A stretch of 64,000 nt of DNA from Ustulina deusta. Lineage: Eukaryota > Ascomycota > Sordariomycetes > Xylariales > Xylariaceae. Below the pieces are notes generated by a model. It did no database searches. It saw only the letters and a list, made by a program, of their open reading frames with translations, and was not told the DNA's origin. The position numbers and the translations under genes are program-made. Positions 45,611-54,885 of the stretch are shown here, in pieces; position 1 is the first letter of the stretch, and each line of letters opens with the position of its first letter. The stretch is from positions 298,422-362,421 of the forward strand of contig JAJNNX010000060.1 in NCBI GenBank assembly GCA_023159155.1, written 5' to 3'.

Positions 45611-47619
45611 GACATGGACTTCTACACATAGACTCATATTCGCTGCAAAGCAAAATACTATATAACCCTATAGAGCAATTCCATCTAGGTCGTTTTAGTA
45701 CTGACCGGAGTTGGATGGTACACAGAGTGATGGAAACAGTACGGTGACATACGACATAATGCACTGTACCAGTAACACCCTCTCCGTCGACGCAGTAGTG
45801 GGCGACACGGTAAGCGACCATATATGCACGCTTGGCACCGTATTCGCTTACTTCCGCTCACGTAAACCTTCCTAAAAGAGCATTGCATTGCCTGCTTCTC
45901 ACTCGCTCATTGAGCAATGCCTCGCCCGTAGATAGGCGCTAGTGGGAAGGAACACTGCAGCCAAAAGTTGCATGGGCTCTTAAGTTTTCCTGATCTCCAG
46001 AGCGAACCTCTACATTCCCGCAGCACAGGTTCTTCAATACGGCAAAGCCTATTCAGCTCACCTTCGCAACGCAGATAGCGGCATCTGTTGGATAAGAAGA
46101 CGATAAAAATAGGTATCGCATGGTTGATGTGCATCGAATGAGGGGAAACCAAGACCCTAGGTGCATAGTTGCAACCTAATGTAAGTAAGTAAACTGTAGA
46201 TGCGTTGCGCTGTCTCGCGCATCGGTCACCGGGGCCCGAGGACGTTAATCACATCATCTATTATACACGGATTAGTCAGAAGCCCGGCGCCGGTAGCCAA
46301 CGCAATCTGGCGGGCGCGAGACAGGAATACCTCAAAAATTAATTGATTATCTCTGAAGCGGTGTGAGGGGCAAGACAATTTAATAATCTCACAAGCGTAT
46401 GCGGTAAGGGATAATGCTTGGCCACAGAGAGATCGCACCGCTTTTCTATGGTTTGATGCAGGGTGAGATAAATCACGTCTCCTTTCTCAAATCTACTGTT
46501 TTTGGGGTCCTCTCGGTGCGGGGGCGCCGAGATAGAGACTAACACCATAGGCATCATTACAAGATAAAAAGGAAAAAAAAAAAATACCTAGCGAATAATG
46601 GACCGTAGTACAATCTCGTGGGTTGAGCGTCGTACGTTCCTCGGCTTTGTAATGTGATAGCTTGCCGCACTATCTAATCACAAAAAGGTTGCTATTAACC
46701 ACGATGGGGGCTAATAGTGAAGCCCTAACTCCTCTCCCAATGTCTTACAGCAGGTATCCAGCACACATTCCCCGTATAGGTCTTTGGCCATGCCAAGAGA
46801 CTTGCTAAGGATATACTATACTACGTTCACATATCAGAACCGGGTGCTGAGTCCGCTTGCGGACGCATAGGAGCTGCTGGGCGTCCCATGTATGCTATGT
46901 CTTGGGGTGCACAGTTCCAATCGTGAGCATCTATAAACAACTTCAGGCAATAAAGTGCGCAACTCTTTTTCATTATACTTTGTGTTGTTGCGGTATAGTG
47001 ACGCCTGCTCTGCGACACGGTTCCTTATAGCTTATTCATTGTAGACATCTAGGAACGGCCAACTAGAACTTGATTGCGTTGCAATAAAAGTTTGAACCCA
47101 GGTCTTCTATCCTGAGAAAATAAATTATGTATCCATTGAACCTTAGTAACTAGCCTATATCCAGTCATGATGGTAGTTGTAGACCCAACGACTCCCGTGT
47201 GCGAGACCAGTCGCTAGGCGCGCATAACGCGACAACAACCCGATTCTTCAGACATATTGTGAATATTTAGTCAAATTATGTAAAGCCTTGTGTACTCGAT
47301 CGCATTAAACATCCAATACTACATATGATTGATGTATACTTGAGTGGGGATGAGGTTTATATTATACGAATGTAAGGCGGACACATCCGCCGCTATTGGT
47401 CAACTAAACATCTCTGTGGAACATTGACAGTGACTGCGTGGTCCGAACTGCCAGCAAGCTATCCTATCTTCTGACGCCTACAGCCAGGGCATGGCTGCAA
47501 ACCCTCCTCGACAATACGAAATTCTGCCAGCAAGGGACGTATGAACACAACCCAAAACGGTTTATCACTGCTAACCGAACGGTCGCCATTGATAATTCGG
47601 TCCTTCTATACCACTGTCC
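45611..47619. other. Intergenic region between transcription factor and GH127 genes
   Basis: About 2 kb, both flanking genes having their 3' ends here. Short frames at 45907-46152 and 46226-46557 (minus strand) have no recognisable family and overlap each other in different frames. A tRNA-Glu-like relic at 47078-47150 is listed separately. I see nothing else. Confidence 0.5.
47078..47150 (-). tRNA. Degenerate tRNA-Glu(CTC)-like relic
   Basis: Read on the minus strand, 73 nt fold roughly as a tRNA. The acceptor 5' arm GTTACTA against TTGCAAC gives five of seven pairs. The D-arm GGTTCAATGGAT resembles eukaryotic tRNA-Glu. A full five-pair anticodon stem (TTATT/GATAG with wobbles) encloses loop TTCTCAG, anticodon CTC. 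The T-loop is GGGTTCAAAC, but the T-stem 3' side is TTTTA, so its pairs are only G-T wobbles or mismatches. There is no T-run terminator just downstream. I take it as a decayed gene or a tRNA-derived fragment; the C-to-T look of the T-stem fits RIP-like decay. Confidence 0.35.
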
Positions 47620-49995
47620 CTACTTGGATGCTAGTTCTTGCTCTGCCTGGCCGGCCTTTACAACAATCGCATCGCGCTCCTTAGCGCTATACACTCCAGC
47701 GGTGACGAACGTATCTGCAGTCAAGGTGACAGCTCCGACAAAGTCTTTGTGTGTAGCAAAGGGCGCCTGATCCCAGACTAAGTCAAGGAAAGTCGGCCCG
47801 TCTGTCCCTGGCGAGGCGATCCCAGATACCGGAACGTCGTACATAGGCAAACCCTCGTTTCGTTTGCGATTCGGCACATTGGTATCAATGGCGCCGAATA
47901 CAACGGTCGGCTCGAGGCGGCGGAAGTACGACGATACAGCCTGCGAATCACCAATGTAGTATGGTCGCGCAGCCAAATTGCTACCCGCAACCTGGAAGGT
48001 CGGGTCGCCAGCCGTCGAGGTTCCTGTGCGCTTAATTGCTGCCAGAGCGTAGTCGCCATCCAGTTTAAGATACCGGTAGAGGGATAGCCCGAAGAAGCCG
48101 TCGTTATCACTGCTCGTTTTGCCGACAATCTGCAGCAGCAATGGCCCCCACATGATCACTTGGGTATCCGGACGGTCTAACGCGCGCTCGATCCGGATGC
48201 TGAACGGCATGTCCACTTCAACTACATCGCCCGTCTCCCAAGTTCGACTCAAGCTCAGATACGTACCGGGTTGGGCCAATACGTTAGTTTGAGACTGCCC
48301 ATTTATGGCAACTCTGAAGCCTTTACGAACCCAGGCGGGCACTCGTAGTTTGAGGTCCAGCGGACCTTGTCCCATGATGGTGAATTTAGCCGTATCCCCA
48401 CGAGGAAAATCCGTCTCCTGCTTCACTACAAAGCCTTTCTCCGCCCAAGATAAAGTGGATGGGATGTACAGGTTAACCCAGAGCGTGGATCCATCTGCCG
48501 AGCGAAAGTACACCGTCTCCTGGTATTTGGTATGGCTCTCCATTCCAGTACCACCACAGCAGGTGCCGGTGTTGCCAAAGTCACGAGGGGTACCCGGGAT
48601 GAGTGACTGGAAGTAAGTAAGCTGCGGGTCGCGGGTGCTGTCCGTGTCCGCGCGAGATCCTGTGATCTGGTTGAACAGGCCACGTTCATAATTGTCCATG
48701 TACGTTGCATTATGTTCGTGTAAGAAGAGGTTGCGCGCTAGCTTGAGCATATTGTAGGCTGTGCATGTCTCGGCACCGGTTCCAGCCATTGCATTGGCAA
48801 TGTTATCCCGATTTTGGAACAGCTCACCGTTGGTGTCAGTCCCAGGATAACTGCCGCCAACGCCGCCAGTCGCGAAGTATCGGTGTGGCGCCACCCAGTC
48901 GTAGAAGTTCTTCGCTGCACTAAAGTACTCCTGATTGCCCCCATGCTCGTAAACTCTTAGGTAACCGATGAATTGAGGTACGTGCTGGTTGGCGTGTAGC
49001 CGTGCCGGGCGACGCCGACCCGGTATCTTGTCACTGGGAACAACCAAGATGTCCTGATTCTCGATCGCGGCACCGAAAAGGGACTCCCGGTTGTCAAAGG
49101 CTTTGGCTATTTGTAAGTAGCGCGGGTCACCAGTAATCTGGTATATTTCCGGAAATACCTCGTTAGCACCGCCGTATTCTCCGCCGATATATAGGTCCCA
49201 CATGTAGTTGAGGTCGTCTCTGGTCAGGTTTCCTGTATACTGAGGGTGGTTTTTATCACCGATCGTTAGCGCGAGGTAAGCCCAGTCAGCCATCTTCGTA
49301 ACAATTTCAATGGCCTGTGAACTATTGGTATTATAATACGCGTCAAGTAATCCCCGGATAATCTTGTGTTGCGTGTACCAGGCTGCCCAAGTGTTGGTGT
49401 CTAGATCGCCTCCATAAACTGCCCAGCGCGGTGGGCCAAGGCGGAGGACAGTATCTTCTGGGAGGGCACCAAGGTAACCAGGAAACGTGGGGATCCAGCT
49501 GGCAGCACCGGAGCCGACTGTGCCGTTCATACGAGCAGTAATCATATCCTGGCAGGCGGCCAGTTCGGTAATCATCCAGTCAAGCTTTGTCTTAAAAGCT
49601 TGCTCGCCCTGGTCAGCGTATGCTTGAGAAAGGGCCGTCATGAAGTGGCCTGTCCAGTGTCCGCTCAGTAGTCCACCGTCCTCCCAGCCGCCGGGCGGAG
49701 TAACACCCGCAGGGTTAGACCGCCCGGCCTGGTTATTAAAAAGAACAAGAAACTTCCTTTCATCATATGAACGCAGGAACGCCTTGATCCGATCGCGCTT
49801 CTCTTGCAATAACCCACTTCCTAGTTGCACTTGATTCAGAGCAAATGGGCGAACCGGCGCGGTAGCCCCTGGGCCGAGGTCAACTGCTAATGCGTCCGTC
49901 TGTATGGCGCCAATACCAACGAGTGCTATAGTACCAAAGGCAACCGCCAAGCAGAGTTGGCGTACGCCGAGTAAGGTGTTTAGAACCCTGCCCAT
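47620..49995 (-). CDS. Secreted glycoside hydrolase family 127 (beta-L-arabinofuranosidase-like, DUF1680)
   Basis: Intronless, 791 aa on the minus strand. Residues 1-36 form a secretion signal (arginine near the start, then CLAVAFGTIALVGIGAIQ, cleavage around DALA). The catalytic (alpha/alpha)6 barrel spans about 55-480. It has GGWEDGGLLSGHWTGHFMTA, WAAWYTQHKIIRGLLDAY and LHANQHVPQFIGYLRVYE. Metal/nucleophile residues known from GH127 are present: GAETCTAYNMLKL (Glu and Cys ligands) and GTCCGGTGMESH (the Cys pair, one of them the nucleophile). Beta-sandwich modules follow (about 490-790). Family members release beta-L-arabinofuranose from arabinofuranosides of plant cell wall or glycoproteins; the exact linkage is not determinable. 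Lack of introns and the ATAPVRPFALNQVQL-type N-terminus recall bacterial (actinobacterial) enzymes, suggesting old transfer; this is inference. It looks intact. Confidence 0.9.
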   Translation of the reverse strand: MGRVLNTLLGVRQLCLAVAFGTIALVGIGAIQTDALAVDLGPGATAPVRPFALNQVQLGSGLLQEKRDRIKAFLRSYDERKFLVLFNNQAGRSNPAGVTPPGGWEDGGLLSGHWTGHFMTALSQAYADQGEQAFKTKLDWMITELAACQDMITARMNGTVGSGAASWIPTFPGYLGALPEDTVLRLGPPRWAVYGGDLDTNTWAAWYTQHKIIRGLLDAYYNTNSSQAIEIVTKMADWAYLALTIGDKNHPQYTGNLTRDDLNYMWDLYIGGEYGGANEVFPEIYQITGDPRYLQIAKAFDNRESLFGAAIENQDILVVPSDKIPGRRRPARLHANQHVPQFIGYLRVYEHGGNQEYFSAAKNFYDWVAPHRYFATGGVGGSYPGTDTNGELFQNRDNIANAMAGTGAETCTAYNMLKLARNLFLHEHNATYMDNYERGLFNQITGSRADTDSTRDPQLTYFQSLIPGTPRDFGNTGTCCGGTGMESHTKYQETVYFRSADGSTLWVNLYIPSTLSWAEKGFVVKQETDFPRGDTAKFTIMGQGPLDLKLRVPAWVRKGFRVAINGQSQTNVLAQPGTYLSLSRTWETGDVVEVDMPFSIRIERALDRPDTQVIMWGPLLLQIVGKTSSDNDGFFGLSLYRYLKLDGDYALAAIKRTGTSTAGDPTFQVAGSNLAARPYYIGDSQAVSSYFRRLEPTVVFGAIDTNVPNRKRNEGLPMYDVPVSGIASPGTDGPTFLDLVWDQAPFATHKDFVGAVTLTADTFVTAGVYSAKERDAIVVKAGQAEQELASK

Positions 49996-52850
49996 CGCAA
50001 AACCTCAGTTTGGATAGTGCTGTTAGTAGTTATATGTTCGATCAGCAGAAACAGGGCAAAAGTAACTTAGTTCTTGGTCTCATGTGGATGAATCGTGAAA
50101 AATGAGTTTCTTAAACACCTAGTCTCGCTCTCTCAACACTCTTAGCCCTTATATTACTTACTCAAAGGCAAGTTGCGATTAGGAGACCACGCTACTCTGC
50201 CGACCGAGTGTCGCCAACTTACGATATGGTCCCCATTCCGCTATCTACACACGAAGTATGTGAGGGGTTATATGGAGCATTCTGTTGACTGACTGGTGCG
50301 GATAATGATAAGGTTCCTAATACTACCCAACAAAAGCTTGTGTGGGTTGGGGATAAAGCACGTTCTGCCAGCTATTGGTGGAATTAAAACCTTTCCATAG
50401 ATCCTCCAAGTAATATTGCTAGGTACGGACAACTAATAAACTAATTGAGCACACAAGTTCAACCCTCCGATTAATGTTGTAATAAATGCTAATACTACAC
50501 TTTCTTTGGAGTTCCTAGTGTTCGATACTGCCAAAATGCACCTATTAAAAAATACAAAGTAAAAACGAAACCACCTGGCACATGGCACTTGATACTCCCC
50601 CTGTTCTAGACAACGCTAAATTATGCCTTTGTCCCCCTTTGTCCCCCTTTTTTTTTCTTTCCTTACTTTTCCCTCGACACCTTACGCCCAACTCTGCTTC
50701 TAAAGAAGCTCTATAATAATAACATAACCAAGGGCTTCAAGAATGAGGCTCGATTTATTACAAATAATCTAGGGTACTAAAGGACCTTTGCTATCTAAAG
50801 AACAATAGCAACCAAACATAAGTATTGACACAATATATACACTAAATTATCTAACCTACCCTAGGTCACAGCTAGCTAATTCTTTCTCTTTATATATGTT
50901 TTTTTAAGCCAAGGAACAAAGGCTGAATAGTTAAGTTCGAGATATTGATATATTTTGCACAATAGCAAACAAGACAAGAGTCTCCTTGTTCTACGTAATT
51001 TCCGATCCTCGGGATTAAAATAACTGTGTATAAGATCAAGTTAATATTATCCAGGGATTCTTTGGTCTAACATTTCGACGCTCTTTTCAACCTTTTATTG
51101 ATATCCCTACATAACACATGCTAGTATAAAGGAATTAAAGGAAGCGGGACAGCTAAAAACGGTGGCTAGTCCTAGTCAAGCGCGGTAAAATAAGCCAATG
51201 GGCTCCCACTTAGTATTCAAGGGGTTACGGCCGTTAACACAATAAAACGTTACCATACTAAATGTAATATATTTCTAAGCCATGCTACGTCAAGTATGTA
51301 TCTAATAGGAATAAAACTAAAAGGGGATTAGAAGCTGGGTGAGCATGATAACAAAACACACATGGCCGAGTGTACCAGCCAATGATACCGACACAGGTGA
51401 ACAATCAGACACACATGGAGCCAGCCTCGTTTTCGGCATCCGGAGGTTGGAGTAAGTAAAGGCGCAATGCCGTTATTAAAATATAAATCACGTTCGATAT
51501 TTTCTTCGATGTCTCTCATACTCCCCTCTGGGCGAAGCCACGGCCACCTATTTAGGTCTGGATTTTGCGAGCTTTCTGCCGATTTTAAATGGATATCAGG
51601 ACCTCTACGATCCGAGTTCGTCCAATGATATCAAGGTGCAGGCTGCTAAGTTCGCTAGGACAATATAAAACAGGGTCTCTCTAGAAGCGTTAGATTATAT
51701 AACCATAGTTACTTTAATGTAGAATCTAATACAACCTTAATTCCGGGACAACCTTTAGGGCCACTCAATAGTACGGTGAGTGCTACGCTTTCCTTTATTT
51801 CGCTTTAGTATACCTCTAGTCGCACAATATCGAATATATTGTTTGCGCTTTGAGTGTCATAATCAGTCATGTAGCATGGTAGCTAGTGTATTGGCGCTAT
51901 AGACGAAGATTCTAAGCTAAAGAGAAAAGAAAGAAGAAGCAGCAGAGCTATTTTGTGACATACTCGGGTTTGTAGGTTCGAGTCAAGCCGTAGTGGTCCG
52001 TGCGCTTATCTGATATCTCACGGACCAGCGGTTCTGCGACTGGCCTGCGTGCGGTTCCCCTCAGCTGTCCTCGGTATAATCGTCTCCTTGTGTACCGACC
52101 GTCACATTGAGTTGACTTAGCAGTAATGCTGCTTCCTTAATCTCGGAGCAAGCAGCCTATTGCGCACATCCTTTACCTGGTTTACGAACGTGGTGGGATG
52201 TTAGCCGAGACAGTGGTACCGATCGGCAAACAATTTAACACCAAATTTCTCTTACTCCGCGTCTCCCCTACCCTTGTTGGTTATAGCTTAGGTATTCCAG
52301 CGCCACAATAAATACTCTGACATGGCTGTCAGTTTTCCTTGGAAGTTTTCTATCCCGAATTTCCCATAACAGGGGCTTAACTGAGTGCTCGGAGAATATA
52401 CTCGTAATATACCCTTTACCGCTTCGGTTTCAGGGTCATAAACCTAAGCCCGATATGGCGACCCTTGTAGAAATTTCTCGGGTAGTCTTCGCACCTTGGC
52501 GAAACTAGCAACTGTCTTGTTTAAGCGAGAGCTGAAAAGCTGTCTTACACTAGACCCGTTATTACCCGCATTATTGCCAATGAATTGCCTTGCGTCCCTA
52601 ACATAACTGCAAGCCACGGGTAGGTATATCTTGGCAAGGTCTTAGCGGTCTACAAGACAACCAATGATGCGGAGGTCCGCACACGTCGAGTTATTATGGT
52701 GCATGCACTATATGTATACTGTCCCCCCCACTCTAGACCTATAGGTACTTAGATCACAATATATTGTTTAATATTTATGACTTATGTTAGTCCACAAGAG
52801 GCCTTAACCATTCTCACCTAGTCTAATGAACCGAGCTGCTAGGGACTATC
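49996..52850. other. Subtelomeric intergenic region
   Basis: About 2.85 kb between the divergently oriented GH127 and P450 genes. It is AT-leaning, with a tandem CTTTGTCCCCC repeat near 50629-50650. A perfect 9-bp inverted repeat at 51994-52027 is listed separately. No frame has coding character. Confidence 0.5.
51994..52027. repeat. Inverted repeat, 9-bp stem with 16-nt spacer
   Basis: TGGTCCGTG (51994-52002) is the exact reverse complement of CACGGACCA (52019-52027). It could be a hairpin or a dimeric protein-binding site. CGG triplets in the arms (CCG...CGG) are in inverted orientation, as in Zn2Cys6 sites, but the spacing of the triplets is long. Confidence 0.45.
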
Positions 52851-54673
52851 ATGATGGGTATCTTAGACCTTGAGCAAGCCGTGACAGTTCTTTGCTCCCT
52901 CGTCGTAGGCTATTTCCTTGCCTCAACCCTCTACCAATGGCACCGCCTTCGCTATATCCCAGGGCCGTTCCTTGCCTCGTTCTCGTACCTATGGATTGGT
53001 TACTCAGGTTGGAGCGGGAAACAATACGAGATCCACAAGCTTCTGGGTGAGAAATATGGACCATTGGTGCGGATTGGACCCAACGAAGTCAGCACCGACG
53101 ATCCGGAGACAATACGTCGTATATCCAATGCGAAGAGCGTGTATCCGCGGTCTGGCTGGTACGATGGCGCCCGCTTTCATCCAGACAGCGATGCCATGTT
53201 CACGATGGTAGAGCCCGTTCGACACGACAAGTACAAAGCGAAGACCTCTCATGGATATTCAGGTCGCGAAACCCCTGGCCTCGAGTCTGCCATCAACGAG
53301 CAAATCGGAAATCTGATCAGCTTGATCCGTCGGAAATATGTTCGCAAATCAGGCGTCAGCTCCAAGGTGTTTCCTCTGTTTACTTTAGATATTATATCCC
53401 GCATTGCTCTCGGAAAGGAATTTGGCTGTCTTGAAGCAGACAAGGACGTCCACGGATTCTACCACCTTATAGAGTCGCAATTGCCCGCGATGAATGTTCT
53501 GGGGGATGTACCCTGGGCAAGAAAAATCATCTTTTCAACATTGGGCATTAGATTATTCGGCCCTAAACCAACAGACCGGACTGGGTTAGGCCTGATGATG
53601 AAGTGAGTTTTGGTACTTTTTGGCCATATTTGATATACGATTAATTAGTTGCACATAGATTAACAAACGATGAGGTTCGCAAGAGGTACGTCAGTGACGG
53701 TAAAGCCTTAAAAGATATTCTGGTAAGAAAAGGATTAAGGTTTAGTATACTTACTATGGCTGGAACCTAGTAATAACTACAGCTAACATGCTTAAAATTA
53801 AGGGGTCGTTCCGTCGTCACGGCCTTACCGAGGCCGAATGCCAGACCGAGGCACTATTCATGTTTGTAGCTGGCTCAGAAACAACAGCAAGTGCGCTAAG
53901 GATCATATTGTTCTATCTAATAGCAACACCAGTGGCATATCAAAGACTCAAGACTGAGATGAAAACAGCGATAAAAAGTGGGAGAGTCTCAAGTCCTATA
54001 ACAGCTGCAGAAGCGAAAGAGTTGCAGTATCTACAAGTACGTCTCCCCTCTCCCCCCCCCTAGTTTCTTAGGGTTTCATGATGCATCCTTTCGCAGGTGT
54101 ATAGTCAATGCCTACATCTCATATCACAAACCCGCTAACAATTCTGGTCCCGTGTAGGCCACCCTTTATGAAGGCATGCGTATACGCCCAGTTGCCACGG
54201 GGACTTTTGGCAAGGAAGTGCCCCCTGAGGGTGATGTAATCAACGGCTACTTCGTCCCCGGTGGCACAACCATCGGGCCCAACTTGTCCTCCTTGATGCG
54301 CTCTAAGGCTTTATTCGGCGAGGATGCTGATATCTTCCGGCCTGAGCGATTCCTCGAGGCTGATCAGACAACGCGTGCTGAGATGCAACGCAATGTCGAA
54401 CTTGTGTTCGGTTATGGCCGCTGGATGTGTGCTGGCAAGTCTATCGCCTGGCTTGAACTCAACAAGACTTTGTTCGAGGTTTGTTTTGCATCAAGATTCT
54501 GGCTTTCAGCTTGCTTTATTAGCTAGATTAATGAAACTAACTTCTGCCTAAATAAGGTCATCCGCTACTTCGATTTCCAGATCTTCAATCCAAAGGCAGG
54601 AATTAAAAGTTTTAGCCATGGAGCTTGGGTTGACAAAGATATTCTTGTCATAGTTACTGAGTCAGATATTTAA
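52851..54673 (+). CDS. Cytochrome P450 monooxygenase (pisatin-demethylase-like class)
   Basis: ER-membrane haem monooxygenase. Five exons: 52851-53602, 53659-53699, 53783-54036, 54158-54478 and 54557-54673; 494 aa. The 41-bp second exon (ending at 53699) is set by phase: the donor GTAAAG at 53700 joined to the acceptor before 53783 gives YVSDANMLKIKGSFRRHG, whereas the later GTAAGA donor would shift the frame. The N-terminal anchor is LCSLVVGYFLASTLYQW, followed by the IPGPF hinge. The I-helix is FVAGSETTAS, the K-helix EGMR (354-357), then FRPERF and the haem loop FGYGRWMCAG with Cys at about 440. The N-terminal half resembles fungal P450s of the pisatin-demethylase/benzoate-hydroxylase type, which suits detoxification of plant compounds or secondary metabolism. 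The substrate is unknown. It is the last intact gene before the telomere and no inactivating change is seen. Confidence 0.9.
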
Positions 54674-54885
54674 TTATTGGAGTGGGCAACTATAAAGAGC
54701 TTCTCACGCCTTGTGGATATGTTACAGTGCCCTTATACTAGGATATATGTTGGGATGAAAGTGACGGAGGTCACTATTGCGCCGAAAGACCAAGGGACTA
54801 CAAGTGTTGTAGTCTGCCGGAAAATTAGCTATATTATGCCATTACGGCATAACAATAGGGGCCCAACCTACACTTTGTAGTAATT
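54674..54885. other. P450 3' flank
   Basis: About 210 bp of ordinary composition between the P450 stop and the onset of the AT-only block. A 67-codon frame here starts within four bases of the P450 stop and has no recognisable content. I treat it as 3' UTR/flank, or a remnant of a duplicated P450 end. Confidence 0.4.

Noticed and set aside
46226..46557. Two overlapping minus-strand frames of about 70 codons
   Set aside because: They overlap in different frames, neither matches a known family, and no splice linkage is visible.
51960..51995. B-box-like GGTTCGAGTC suggesting a tRNA
   Set aside because: No A-box upstream at a workable distance and the T-stem does not pair.
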